Origin: Aurelia coerulea
Lineage: Eukaryota; Cnidaria; Scyphozoa; Semaeostomeae; Ulmaridae
NCBI GenBank assembly: GCA_039566865.1
Contig: CM076957.1
Span: 8,503,896-8,567,895 of the forward strand
DNA: 64,000 nt
Direction of reading: 5' to 3'
Shown: piece by piece, positions 33,886-44,907 of the stretch
Layout: each line of letters starts with the position of its first letter
Numbering within the stretch: the stretch's first letter is position 1
Program-made: the position numbers and the translations under genes
Notes under the pieces: model-generated
Databases searched by the model: none
The model's input: the letters and a program-made list of their open reading frames with translations, nothing else
Told to the model about the DNA's origin: nothing

Positions 33886-33965
33886 AAAGCTATAAGCGAG
33901 TTTCTTAAAATTTTGGTTTTCAAAAACACTGAAAGCGATTAAAAAAGGCCACTCAATTTTCTAAA

Positions 33966-34500
33966 GCAGAGATAACCAACAGCAGCTTTGACACCCCAAG
34001 CAAACAATTTATTGACATGCTGGATTGGAAGACCATTGAAGAACTTATAGCCGGTGAATCTAGCGCAATGGTCTTCAAGTCGCTGCATGAACAGGCTCCA
34101 CAATACCTGTGTGACATCTTCACCCGAAACTCAAAGTGCTCTTCGTATGTCCTGCGCAATACAGAGACAGATTTAAGAATGCCCAAGAACAAGTCAAGTA
34201 ATGGGCTCCTTATACAGTAGCAAAAAATGTGGAACGACCTTCCTGGAGATACCAAACAGGCCTTGCCCCTAAGTAGTTTTTAAACAGTCCATTTAGGGTT
34301 TAATTTGTCTTTTCTTTTATCTTGAAAATTGTAAATTTTTGTTAGGCTTTTATAGTTATGGTTTTTATCTTGTATTTGATCTATTCCTTGGTAATTTTAT
34401 ATTGTAAGTAATGTTTTAAAGTGGAAGGCCCCTTGTGAAACAGCTCTGGCTGAAGGGCAACCCTCTATGATAGAATCAAATATCAAAATCTCAAATATAA
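33966..34500 (+). pseudogene. RT C-terminal remnant with 3' UTR
   Basis: The plus strand encodes LDWKTIEELIAGESSAMVFK, then SLHEQAPQYLCDIFTRNSKC and LRNTETDLRMPKNKSSNG, a typical C-terminal region of CR1-like ORF2 (compare SALAPGYLSN-type segments). TAG at about 34219 interrupts the following WNDLP motif. The stretch to about 34500 (GTGGAAGGCCCCTTGTGAAA) looks like the element's 3' UTR. Confidence 0.65.
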
Positions 34501-35190
34501 AAAATATGTGTAAAGAAACTGTTAACTCCTGTAAAAGAATAAAAACCAAAACAAGCCTGTAACTTGGGAAAGAAATTGTTAAATCTTGCAAGAGAAACAA
34601 CGAATTAATCTGAACCCCTAAAAGAAAGAATACCGTTGAATAACCAAAAACGCGCTTCGTTGCACACTCGACCGTCTGGTTCGTGCAAAAAAAACAAATT
34701 CACGATACAAATAAGTCGATTTACACCAGAAGAACAAAGGAAATTAAAAGCCACGTGAGAATAATACCCAACCAGTGATTGGCTAAATTCGAAGAAGAAC
34801 TGCTAGAGTCGAAAGCATTTGGTGTCAAATCAAAACAATTCTAATGCAAAAACAACATCTTTACATTGCTTTTGCGACCATCTTTTTCCAAATCTCATTT
34901 CTCTGTAAGCACAGCTGATAAAGAACTCACTTTCACTCATTAGATGTAGTTTACGTTGTACTTAGTTGCACATAATTTTCCTTAAAATCTTGCATCTAAA
35001 AATACGTCAGACATTTTTTGTTTGGGGTTTTAGCTTCAGAAAATGGTAATATAATAATAATAATAAAAGGCATTTATATTGCGCCATTTATCCACACGGC
35101 TCAAAGGCGCATACAATATAGATGATGAAAACGCGCATTCAATAGGTGTATTCAATATAGATGATGAAAACGATGAAATTAGCTCATTAC
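34500..35190. other. Intron with short repeats, no gene
   Basis: An (ATA)n stretch at 35050-35068 is followed by GGCATTTATATTGCGCC, an old repeat end. CAATATAGATGATGAAAACG occurs twice (35116-35180) just before the exon 3 donor. Confidence 0.45.
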
Positions 35191-35262
35191 CTTTTCGCGA
35201 CACAACTCGTACTTCTCTTTTAGTAACTGATTCACTCGTTCTGCACTGGTGACTTCAAGCCT
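35191..35262 (-). CDS. Coiled-coil gene, exon 3
   Basis: The acceptor cttttcttttctgcag precedes AGGCTTGAAG and the donor is GAAAAG then gtaatg. It is 72 nt, phase 0 at both ends, and encodes RLEVTSAERVNQLLKEKYEL then CREK. The acceptor is the strongest in the gene. The next exon is 11.6 kb away, beyond the retroelement nest. Confidence 0.8.
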
Positions 35263-35274
35263 CTGCAGAAAAGA

Positions 35275-36595
35275 AAAGTTAGAAACATTAGCGATAGCTG
35301 ACCAGATCAACGGTGCAATCTGCATATGCAGCGTACGGCTCAAATGTATAGGACGGATGGGTGTTAATGAAACGATGCAGACAACAGAGTAACTAAAAGA
35401 GACAGAATGTCCATGGCTTTAAATTCTACAACTCTCAGAAAATATGCTACAAATGTTCCATAAAATTTTGCAAGAGGACTCTTCCCTAGGCAGAATTTCT
35501 CCAATAGGGTACCAACAACGACTGATCGTCACTTTTTAAGCAAACAATGTTCATCTCAGAGTAATTGCCATAGTGAAAGCTAAGATCTCATGGGGTACCT
35601 TGATCATTCAGTAGACGGGTGAAGTGCCATCCCCCTTAGAGAATTGTGTATATGATTCTGTAAACATTCTAAAATACCCAGGTCATAATTATGCAAACTT
35701 TATGAAAATTTGGTCCATAATTAATTAAACATTAAAAATTTATGTGATTCGTTCATTAACAAATGCCGCAGTTGAATGGGAAGGCGTTGTTCGCGTTGCA
35801 TCTCGGAACTGCATGGGGGTTCGAAGTTATCGAAGCTAATGCATAAACAATGGGTGTAAACTTGCACCCGTACCATCCCATGAGGCCCATGGGGCCTATG
35901 AGGTCCATGGGGCCCCATGAGGCATAGCGTTAAGCGCTTTCGTATTCGATTTTGAAATAGTCAATTGTGTAAAATGTCACTAAAAAAGCACGAATGGTTC
36001 ACCAACATGCCTGGAAAATACTCAAAGTTCCTCAATGTTTTAATCAAATACCCTTAAAAATGTGCGCGTCCTTGTACAACCATTACACTAATATACCCCT
36101 TGTGGTGAAGGGGAAGTTGTAGTTTTTAGCGCCAGACACTGAGATCGCAAAAGAAACTAAGCTCTCCAGTCAGTTTACCCATGAAGTAATGTGGTGGAGG
36201 CATGGATTATCGCCGTCAGGCCTGAAGAGAAAGTAATATGGGGTTCCTCGACATTTAGCCCTGGTCATAGAGTCCCATAGATAGTACTTCAGTTTTTCAA
36301 TGTTAACTCGAATGCAGGTGTCTTGCCCAGGTCCCGTGGTCAAAAGGGGGTCGTCGATCATTTATATTTGATATTCAACATTTTCAATTTTTAAGATTAA
36401 ACACTGGAGGAAATGCATGTTTCATGATTTCGTGCATCATGACCGGCTGTTGTGAAGATACGACAATTTTTGTTTAGAGGCGTAACATAGTGATAGAGCG
36501 ACTCTATGTTAAGAATCTTCCAACAGGTCTCATAGATGGATGTACTTCTGGCGCATGTTTATGACTTTGGCGCATCTCCCATACTTTGTTTGGCA
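35275..36595. other. Intron, no gene seen
   Basis: No exon supported. A GC-richer patch at 35870-35925 repeats CATGGGGCC/GAGGCCCATGG-type words. Open frames at 35721-35918 and 36170-36361 lack motifs. Confidence 0.35.
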
Positions 36596-36597
36596 AC

Positions 36598-36692
36598 CCG
36601 ATTGGGGGCTCATAAATCCTCTGTGTGGCCCTGATTACCGTCTGAACTATTCTGGCTGCAAAGTCAGATGACTACACAACTACGCCACCGCA
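36598..36692 (-). repeat. tRNA-derived SINE fragment
   Basis: On the minus strand GGCGTAGTTG with a leading T fits the RNA polymerase III box A (36677-36687). It is followed by GACTTTGCAGCCAGAA, the same internal sequence as in the SINE at 58943, and a degraded box B (GGTAATCAGGG). Its 5' end abuts the CCGGGTG-family element at 36693. Confidence 0.55.
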
Positions 36693-37494
36693 CCGGGTGA
36701 GTGAAACAAAACACACGCCGTTTGAAAGGCTACTGCACCGTAAATATACAAACAATAACATTTTGCAATATCTGATTGAATAGACAACATACTCAATTTT
36801 TTTCAATTTTTTGCTGGCTGAAATTGGTCACTCCGCTCAGATGTTACAAGATATTTTATCAAGAAAGTTCATTCATTCATTCATTCATTCATTCATTCAT
36901 TCATTCATTCATTCATTCATTCATTCATTCATTCATAACTTATTTGTTAACGCAGGTTAAAAAGTGGCAGCCTCAAGATGGCTGATGTGGACCTGCAGTT
37001 ACATCGAGAAACCTTAAAAACGTGCAAAAATTATGAGCAAACCTCCCTAATATTTATTACCTTACGGCAATGACTAGAACACGCCTTAGCACGTGCTTTG
37101 CTCTTGGGAGGAAGAAAAACTCTTCCCCTAGTATGATTAACATATCAGGGGGATTTCACACTCCAAAGCAGACAAAATACATGAATCCTTATTAGTGTCA
37201 TCATTGATAAGAAAGAGATTCAAGAAAATTTTGCTTGTCGTTTTCACTCGTTTTTGCAGGTTTTGGAAAGGGGCTCTTTGCAAAACACCTCTCATATCCA
37301 CTTGAAAGAATGACTGATTAAAGCCATGTAAATTGTTGAATCTAATTGAACGCATCACATCAGCTGTAAGTTGCCAGTACCTTACCTGCTCATCGTCATA
37401 TCGGTAATGAAACAACATATTTTCCAATATCATTGCTTTGATATTCTGGGAGCAGTATTTTTCAAACGCCGGATAGTTATTTTGACTCACCTGG
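36693..37494. mobile_element. CCGGGTG-family transposon with ATTC microsatellite
   Basis: The left end CCGGGTGAGTGAAACAAAAC and right end TTTTGACTCACCTGG are inverted, with a TA after the right end (37495-37496) but CA, not TA, before the left. GCCGTTTGAAAGGCTACTGC is mirrored by CAGTATTTTTCAAACGCCGG. It is the same family as 18743-19369 but longer. The ORF 37137-37499 and its apparent gtaagg donor follow the family consensus and are not an exon. Confidence 0.7.
36869..36936 (+). repeat. (ATTC)17 microsatellite
   Basis: About 17 copies of ATTC in a row, inside the CCGGGTG-family element. The serine-histidine-rich frame across it (SFIHSFIHSF) is a repeat translation. Confidence 0.9.
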
Positions 37495-37499
37495 TACAA

Positions 37500-38410
37500 C
37501 AGATAATTCTCAAGATAATCGCGGTTCTTAACACATTGGTATCTAATTGCTAATAACTAGTACTTTTCGGGCGAATATGAAAAAAGGGAATCTTTATTGC
37601 ACCACATGCGGAGAGAACGCAAATGACTGGAAAATTTCATGACGATGCCAAGGGGAGCGAAAGGCAATGACTACCCCGTGGCCAATAAAGAAGACATGCA
37701 ACGTTAAGCTACATACAACTAGGAGCAGTTTCTCAGAACCATTCCCCCATTTCGTAGTGAATACGTACTCCAAATGTATCAAATAAAGAAGATTTTAGAT
37801 AATTTCATGCCGGGTGTCCCAGAACAAAGTACTCCTGTTTGAAAATCCCCATAATTTGATCACATGACCGATCTTCAAATTTCTTTTTGGCAAGTAGATC
37901 CAAGACCAAATTATTTTCCCAGGTTTAGCTGGTCTTGTGATCGGTTATAAAATTAGCAAATTTAGCTCTTTGTCGAGCTGCCTGGTTTAAAAGCATGCTG
38001 CAAAAAGCACTGATGTTTACCAGATTAACTTCATATGTATACAAAGCTTCTAGTTTAGTCACCCATATCAGAAAGAAACACAAACTATCATTGTAAACTT
38101 GAAAGATAATGAAAGAGTTCAATATCATGGCTCTTAGGCAAAATTTATGATTTTTCTTGGAAAGTATACCACAAAATATGGATATTCAAACTTTCATTTC
38201 ATAACCGTTGAGTATTGAAAAGAAACACAGAAATCGAAAAGGGGGAATACGATTTAAGCTAAATATCCCAGATCACAAATCATTGGGATCATACTGATTT
38301 TCGCAATGGCATTCATTGCAGGATATTCATTGAACTCTATCATGCAGTTATATCTTGGGATAACAGGATTCAAGATATCGGAATGAAAAACTAATATCCA
38401 CTACTGGATG
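37500..38410. other. Intron with one transposon left end
   Basis: CCGGGTGTCCCAGAACAAAG at 37810 is another CCGGGTG-type left end. A possible right end, GGGACATCCTG before TA, lies at 42268-42278, so much of 37.8-42.3 kb, including exons 2 and 1, could lie between unrelated ends. No exon found here. Confidence 0.4.
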
Positions 38411-38416
38411 ACTTAC

Positions 38417-38443
38417 CCTCTTTAACTTTAATTCTTCTAGTGC
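38417..38443 (-). CDS. Coiled-coil gene, microexon 2
   Basis: The acceptor attactttcaaag precedes GCACTAGAAG and the donor is AAGAGG then gtaagt, a perfect consensus. It is 27 nt, phase 0 at both ends, and encodes ALEELKLKR. The acceptor has a weak pyrimidine tract, so the 5' boundary is the least certain in the gene. Confidence 0.5.
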
Positions 38444-38449
38444 CTTTGA

Positions 38450-39150
38450 AAGTAATATCAAAGAAATTCGTAAAATATTAAGAATGACAAACCATAGGCA
38501 TACAAATCCAGACTGCAATAACAACTTTACATGTTCCTACTAACATAAAATAGTTTCAAGTTATGTCCCTTTCAAAACTGGTAGAATATTTAATCAACTT
38601 AGAGAATACAGGTGGATTATTTGTCTCGCAATGCCATGTTTCAACAAGATCTACTTCAAAAGCTACCTATGGATTCGTAGGATGATAGCATATGGTCTAT
38701 TTGATCCCAACCAAAGTATTTCTTCCAGGAGAAAATTTTTCTGGATTCCATGTTCCGAATGAGGCAGAAACACTTGCATCTTTTGAAAAATTATCAAATT
38801 CATCTATATAATTGATCCTGAAAATTTTCTTTTGTAATTTGGTGTCAAGGACCAAGTTAATATTCGACATAATGCAAAGGCTCAAAATGGCTTTGACTTT
38901 GTGGAATTTGGTGCTTTGGACGACACATGGTTTTGAAGCATACAATGAATATCAAATTAAATTTTGATGAAACATTGTCATTTCCTGCGTCATATATCAA
39001 GCTCTCATGTTGTGTGGGACTCAAACTTCCAGCTGAAATAGCAAATTACACTGGATGACTCTGAAAAACGTTTGCTAATTTTTATTGCACAAATAAAATT
39101 CAGAAATTCGTTTCTTTAAAATGTTTCTGCATAGAAAACAGGCCATCTTA
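38450..39150. other. Intron, no supported gene
   Basis: The 82-codon minus-strand frame at 38697-38945 has no recognisable motif or clear splice sites. Confidence 0.35.
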
Positions 39151-40223
39151 TCGGGTGACGCATAACACTTCACGAGCTAGACTGCACATGGCTTTCTGAA
39201 AGCACATTTCATGAATAGAAACAAGCTATCAACCTGTAGCTGACAGGCTTAGCTATCTTTTGAGATGTTGCTTTTCATTTGAATGAATTAGGCAAAATTA
39301 GACGTGCCAGATCTGTTCTCAACCAAGTGTAGCAAATCGCTTCATTTTGTATGACAAAACCTATCGACGCGACGTCTGAGGAGATTACTTGCGCTTGTAG
39401 CGAAAAGATGGAACGAAACAATTTGCAGAAAGTTGCTCAAAATTGAATGTTTTTAAAAAGATAGGAGACATTTAGATCGAAGATAAAGTCAAATTGATGC
39501 TTGAGTCATTGGCAAGTGAATCATTTAGCTCAAGAATATAAACTAAGCCTATTTCGGGCCAACGAATGAATTAAGAAGTTACGAAGAATTAAGAAATAAA
39601 GAAGTTAAGAAGGAGTTATTCGGTAAGAAGTTTATGCCTAGATGACATTTCTGCCAGAAATCGCTGAAAATCGTCTGCCATTTTGAGGTGTAATTTGGCG
39701 ACTTTTATCGATGTTTGAACGAAGGTTCATATCTTTTGACCGCGAAATGAATGCAATTTCGGCTCCAAATGAGATATTTGTCTAAACATGCTGACAACTG
39801 CAGAGGGGCATCCCCTCTACTAACTGATAAAAGAATTGCAGGTAATTACGGTAACTTAGTAGCCAATTCAATTTTCGTGAGGGTACTCACGAATTCATCT
39901 CGAACGACCGATTTGGCAACAAAGGGTTGCAAAGGAGCGGTTTTATTGGCTGAATGCCGTGACAGTGGACAATTTCCGCATGCTCCAGAAACAAATAAGA
40001 ATTCGAGCGGTATGCTAATCAAACCTAGAGTTAATCCTATATTCCTAACAAGTAGCGTATCGAAATATACTTGAATAACAATAATCTTAACAGGTATACG
40101 CTGTTGTTATGATGCAATAGTTCAATTTGGGTTTGTCATTCTAAGATTTTGTAAAAGTTTCAAAACTATCCTGTCCTAAGTTGTTTTATCCCGATTTATA
40201 TAGCTTCTCGGTATTAATATATA

Positions 40224-40980
40224 CCAGGTGAGCCAAAAAAACTTCATGACCTAGATCATAACTACAGGGTGCGCCAAAATAAACTATGCACGTTTGACAG
40301 GCCACAATAAATCGTACATTGGACCGATTTTGAAGATTCATGACTTAATCTTTAGCAAAAGGCCTGAATTAGATTCTAGGAATTTTTGCAAATTTTTCTG
40401 CTTTCAGTTTCGGAGCTAGACGCGAGTTTCTTAAAAGTTTCGTTTTCCAAAACATTGAAAACGATCAAAAAAAGTCGATAAAATTTTCAAAAGAATCGAC
40501 ATGAATAGACAAAGAGAAAACTTGTTCGTTGTGATTTGGGATTTAAAAATCGATTAATCCATACAATTAATCGATTTCTAAATCGCAGATCACCACAAAC
40601 AAGTTTTCTCATGTCGATTCTTTAGAAATTTGATCGAGCTTTTCTGATCGTTTTCAGCGTTTTTGAAAACGAAACTTTCTAGAAACTCGCGTCTAGCTCA
40701 TTTCCAAAAAATCCTAGACTCTAATTCAGGCTTTCTGCTAAAGATTAAGTCATAAATCTTCAAAATCGGTCCAGTGTACGATTTATTACGGCCTAACAAA
40801 CGTGCATAGTTTATTTTGGCGCACCCGGTAGCTATCTGAAATAAACAGTTATTGACAAATGCTTTGTATCACCATTTAGTTTAAAGGCTTGGCTATTGTT
40901 TGAGATGCTGCAAGGTCATTTTAAGCTATTATTACAATCTGAAGAAGCATATTCACAGGGAATTTCAACTATTACAGGGT
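40224..40980. mobile_element. Second CCGGGTG-type end, target of a nested insertion
   Basis: TA then CCAGGTGAGCCAAAAAAACT at 40222 matches the end family of 39151-41366. After the nested foldback it resumes at 40831 (GCTATCTGAAATAAACAG) and runs to about 40980, where TACAGGGTGAG suggests yet another end. No right end was found. Confidence 0.5.
40265..40828. mobile_element. TA-flanked foldback, CCGGGTGCGCC type, 564 bp, intact
   Basis: The left end CAGGGTGCGCCAAAATAAAC and the right end GTTTATTTTGGCGCACCCGG lie between TA (40263-40264, 40829-40830). The whole element is an inverted repeat of about 275-bp arms, with a short centre at ATTAATCCATACAATTAAT. It is inserted in a related element, which fixes the order of the two events. 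Related copies are at 27677 (split) and 45067 (damaged). Confidence 0.85.
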
Positions 40981-41417
40981 GAGAAAATTGCTATCCTCTT
41001 TTAGTCGACGTATTGTGAAAACTTAACATAGAGAAGCATTGGAAGTGGTCTAGCGAAATATTTTCTTTGCAAAATGATTGACCTCTCTTTCTTGTTCAAA
41101 ATTCGTGCTTTTCCTAAGGAAATTTTGGAAGTCGACTTTTTTCATATCTTTCAAAATATGGACTGGGAATGAAAAATGAATGAATTACCGTATTTTTGAA
41201 ACTGGTTTTTTGGATGGTAGACTAGTTATAGCTTAACTGACCAAGAGACATCTCAAAGGATAGCTAAGTCCTCCAGTTACATGCTGATACCTTGCTTGTG
41301 TTCACAACATTTTCTTTCTGGAAGCTATGTGCAGTCTAGCTCGTGAAGTTTTTTTGAATCACCCGGTATAATCACCTGATTCACCCAATACAATAAATCA
41401 TAAATAGCAAGTTTCAC

Positions 41418-41534
41418 CTCAAAAATATTGTCTCTCAGCAGCTTTGATTGTGCAGAATTCTCTTCTGGTTGGAGCCCTTTACTTTGCGACATTTCACTGT
41501 CGCAATCATTTTGGGACAAGGCTTCCAAGCTCAT
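41418..41534 (-). CDS. Coiled-coil gene, exon 1 (first coding)
   Basis: The acceptor ttttgatcacag precedes ATGAGCTTGG and the donor is TTTGAG then gtgaaac. It is 117 nt, 39 codons, phase 0 at the 3' end. It encodes MSLEALSQNDCDSEMSQSKG, then LQPEENSAQSKLLRDNIFE. The content is polar and acidic, like an unstructured N-terminus. I took the ATG at the acceptor as the start because no earlier in-phase exon was found; an upstream coding exon cannot be excluded. Confidence 0.65.
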
Positions 41535-41539
41535 CTGTG

Positions 41540-42430
41540 ATCAAAAATAAAAAAGATGACATTAAATCTCGTTTTCGACATCTAAGAAGACATTCCTATC
41601 AGCTTAAAACCCCAAGAAGCATCCAACTTCTCTTTACTGTACCTAAAGAGATTTCAACTTACAGTCTGAGACTCTGTTTGCATAATTTTGATACGTAGAT
41701 GCTTATTTACGAAGCAAGAGTCTTTAACATTCTCCGTCAAGGTCAAAATCAAACGAAATTGAATGAAAAAGTACCTAGCCCAGTTTTCTGATTCCATGGG
41801 TGCAGGGCGTCATAAATTAGATTTTTTAAAGACCAAAAAAGAAAAAAAAATATTTAGGGTTGCTAGAAATGGCTATGTGCAGCACAGGCATGCGCCCGTC
41901 AGTTATTTTGCTTCTTTAAAGTCATGAAATCCATTTAAACCAACAATATTGCTTTCCAAAGGATTTCCGGTTTATGTTCTTGAGTATGGTCATTTATTAC
42001 TCCCCAGTGTATTTCCTGGTAAAAAGTCAAAGTTTGGTGCTAAAATTCACGATATAAGGTTAAGTAGAGAGATAAAATCCTCAGGTTTCGAAGGTACCAA
42101 ACATTTTGACTTTCTTTCTACATAAATCAACAACTACTTGTCAGATTTACTCAAACTTGGTATGAAATTCTAAGTTGAAGACTCTTCTTTTCAAAAATAC
42201 GACAAACGGGAAAACTGGATTCATAGCTCCTTCACAGTAGCCACTCAAACGGCACACATATTTTTGGGACATCCTGTAGTTTAAACGTATGCCTTAAACA
42301 CGGTGCATCTGATGATAGAACAAAGAGGTTCTGTTGTCAAAAAGCTTATGCAAACATCTATGTAGCGTAAAATTCTATCATAGTCTCTGTCGGTCTTTTT
42401 TACATTCCATAAAAACTTACAATGCCTACT
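41540..42430. other. Upstream region, no gene; one transposon right end
   Basis: GGGACATCCTG before TA at about 42268-42280 resembles the right end of CCGGGTGTCCC-type elements. No promoter element is convincing. Confidence 0.35.
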
Positions 42431-43083
42431 ACTAAGGGCCTGTTTACATGAGGTGGGCCAGCCCACTCAGGTGAGATGGTTTTCACGGCTGTTTACATGA
42501 AAAGAGTTTCATGCCACTCAGGCGGGCTAGCTTTTTTTCGTGTCATAATTTTGGTGCCACACGACACAAACAAACAAAACATAAACTTTGGTTGCCAGCA
42601 ATTAATTGTTCACTAAAATAGCGGAAAATTCATACTCGATTCCGTTGCGTACAACGGAAACTCCTAGCCCACCTCGGTGAGCTGGCCCACCTGATCGCGT
42701 TTACATATACAATGTTCATCCCTCCTGACGCGGATCCCACAAGCATTTCTCACGGATCTCGCCCAAGTGGGCTGGCCCACCCTCCATGTAAACGCAATTG
42801 CAGATTAACAAAGGACTGTACTGAACACACATATCTCACTCAGGTGAGCCAGCCCACGGGGGGGGGGGGGGGGTTCCTGGCCAAATTTTGGGTAGGAGTC
42901 TGCCGCGAGCATCTTTAAAAGGGTACCGTTGGCTAGACCAATTTGACCATTGTCTGAACCAATTTTTACGAAAATGGTACCCTTGGCTAGACCAATTTTG
43001 ACCTTTTCCTCGACCAATATTGTCAAATTTGTGCCAGATATGATATCATGGCCGTTCGCTAGACCAATATTGTCAAAAATGAT

Positions 43084-44886
43084 GATTATTATTATTATTA
43101 TTATCAATTTATTTAAAGTAGGCATTACATATAAAAATAGCTATAAAATAAGAGCTAATTCAAGCCTACTATCTAAGTAAGATTTGTGAAAAAGAAATAA
43201 AATACAGAATAATTAGCTACAAATACATTAATTTACAGATTTTTACAATGTTTTTATTATTTACAATGCTTTCTTTTTCCAGAAAAATAATATCAGTTCA
43301 AGAACCCAACCTGAGCCACGAAAGGTCTACATAGTCTACAACTGCATTGTTCTCCTCTCCAGACTTTGATTTTCCTTTTAAAGCTGGAGAGGGTTTCTGA
43401 CTGCTTTATATCTTTGGGAAGTGCCTGCCATAGTCTACACCCACGAAACGATACCGTCTCCAAGCCATTGCACACAGTGCGCGCTTGTGGCAATAGTAGA
43501 CCATGGCAGCCTCTTAACCCATAAGGACTGTGTTTTTCAACAAAGATCTCCTTCATGAAACTAGGATTAAGCTCCCATTTTGTTCTATAGATCTCAGTCA
43601 TCAGTAATTGTAAATTCCTTATGTGGATTGGGACCGCATTGTCTCTGAGTAACATTGTATCATAATCTGATCTCATATCTTTGTAGGTTATCCGTAATGC
43701 CCGTTCGTGAATACGGTTAATTTTATTGTTCAGTGTTCTATCACAGAACATCCAAACAAGAGGACAGTAGTTGAACTGGAACAAGATAAATGCCTTCATT
43801 ATTCGTTTGAGTTGATCAGTATCAAGAAAGTAAGAAATTCTTGAGAGTGCATGAAGCTTTTGACCAGCATTTTTGCAAATAGACTTTACTTGCTGTTTAA
43901 AGCATAATTTTTTGTCAAGAATCACTCCAAGCAACTTTTCTTCTGTACTCTCTCTTATCGTTATCCTTCCGATATTTAATGAAACATCATTACTTTTGTC
44001 TCCAAATACCATTAGGTGGCATTTGTCCTCATTCAACTTCATACAATTGTTTGGAAACCATTCTGCAACTGTAAGGGCATCGCTCTCTAATGTTGAGATA
44101 ACACTTTCAATATTGCTATCGCAAGCATAGATCGTTGTGTCATCTGCATAGTTACATATTTGAGCATCTTTCACAAACATAAAGAGATCATTGATGTATA
44201 TATTAAACAGAAGAGGCCCCAAGACTGAACCTTGTGGTACACCTATCATTGTTTCTCTCCATGCACTGAATGAGCCATTTATCTTTACCCTCTGCTTCTT
44301 CTCACTGAGATAGCTATGAATCAACCGCAATGCACTTGGATTGAAACCATAAGCACTTAATTTTGCAATCAAAAGCTCGTGATTTAAACAATCAAAAGCC
44401 TTTGAAAGATCCATGAGTAGTGCTCCAGCAAAACCCCCTTTATCTAAGGTTTTCTTACAGGTTTCTATAAGTCGCAACAGTGCATGTTGGGTTCCATAGC
44501 CCTCTCGAAATCCGCACAGAAGAGGAGAAAGAAAGCCAAGGGCATGCGATTTTATTTGACTCTCTAAGACCCTTTCGTAAATTTTGGACACAGATGATAA
44601 AACCGTTATAGGTCTATAGTTCTTCTTGATAAAAGCATCAAGACCTTTGAAAAAGAGACGAGATCTCACCAGCTTTCAAATCCTTTGGAAAATAGCATTC
44701 TAACAAATTAGAATTGAAGATTTTCTGGAGGAGGGTGGCAAAAATGTCGGCATTTTGTTTAAGAATCTTAGCAGGAATGCTGTTGAAGGGGGATGACTTT
44801 TTTGTATTCAGTTTCTGAATCTGTAAAAGTATCTCATTGACAGTCACTGGCATAAATTCAAATTGGCCCAGTTCACAGCGCAAGAC
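43084..44886 (-). mobile_element. 5'-truncated CR1-like retroelement, recent
   Basis: Alignment to the uninterrupted sequence at 7020-7060 places the junctions just after GTCAAAAATGAT (43083) and just before GTTGCTGGCC (about 44887), with about 14 bp of target lost. The 3' end, at the left, carries an (ATT)n tail at 43085-43105. The 5' end lies within the RT region, as expected from incomplete reverse transcription. Confidence 0.8.
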
Positions 44887-44907
44887 CGTTGCTGGCCAAA
44901 ATTGCAA
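43293..44907 (-). pseudogene. RT of CR1-like element, nearly intact
   Basis: A 458-codon frame (44669-43293) holds YRPITVLSSVSKIYERVL, ALLMDLSKAFDCLNHELLIA, GVPQGSVLGPLLFNIYINDL, the catalytic ICNYADDTTIYACD and the C-terminal KVWRGEQCSCRLC. The part upstream (44907-44638, NTKKSSPFNSIPAKILKQNA) is in another frame, joined by one frameshift at about 44650. There is no endonuclease because the copy is 5'-truncated. It is the best-preserved RT in the window. Confidence 0.85.

Larger units (their letters stand above)
27677..33965. mobile_element. TA-flanked foldback (CCGGGTGCGCC type) split by two insertions
   Basis: The left end TA then CCAGGTGCGCGAAAATAAAC at 27675-27708 matches the start of the intact foldback at 40265. 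The next part of that arm resumes at about 32962 (TTTGAAGATTTATGACTTAT) to 33062, and the next again at 33886-33965 (GAGTTTCTTAAAATTTTGGT). The gaps are filled by the 5.2-kb CR1-like element (27709-32961) and an RT-derived insert (33063-33885). The second arm is missing. CACTG occurs on both sides of the larger insert and may be its target duplication; about 25 bp of the target is lost. Confidence 0.65.
39151..41366. mobile_element. CCGGGTG-type transposon with about 130-bp ends, carrying nested copies
   Basis: The left end TCGGGTGACG, with CACTTCACGAGCTAGACTGC after it, is mirrored by GCAGTCTAGCTCGTGAAG near 41331-41348 and CACCCGG ending at 41366, each next to TA. The mirrored stretch continues through the CTTAGCTATC / GATAGCTAAG region. 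Inside lie a further copy of the same end type (from 40224) and an intact foldback (40265-40828). A related piece is at 62480-62600. No transposase. The exon 1 donor is 51 bp beyond its right end. Confidence 0.6.
1021..41534 (-). other. Multi-exon coiled-coil protein gene (13 coding exons)
   Basis: I found 13 minus-strand exons at 41534-41418, 38443-38417, 35262-35191, 23621-23550, 22729-22694, 21811-21737, 20692-20654, 20294-20159, 18262-18057, 17545-17489, 13312-13097, 5995-5902 and 1121-1021. Each is bounded by AG on its 5' side and, except the last, GT on its 3' side. All phases join: every boundary is phase 0 except two phase-1 joins (20159/18262 and 5902/1121). The sum is one ORF of about 415 codons ending in TAA. 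The middle is rich in E, K, L and Q with heptad-like spacing (DEIKCNYDQKITLLTQKLL; IKNLKEEMISLQ), so a coiled coil is likely. I see no signal peptide, membrane segment or catalytic motif. The ATG at 41534 directly follows an acceptor, so a 5' UTR exon must lie upstream. Family unknown; extra or alternative exons may be missed. Confidence 0.75.

Noticed and set aside
36776..36985. Frame with SFIHSFIH repeats
   Set aside because: Translation of the ATTC microsatellite.
37137..37499. Minus-strand frame with a strong gtaagg donor near 37380
   Set aside because: The sequence follows the consensus of the CCGGGTG-family element seen at 18743, so the donor is chance.
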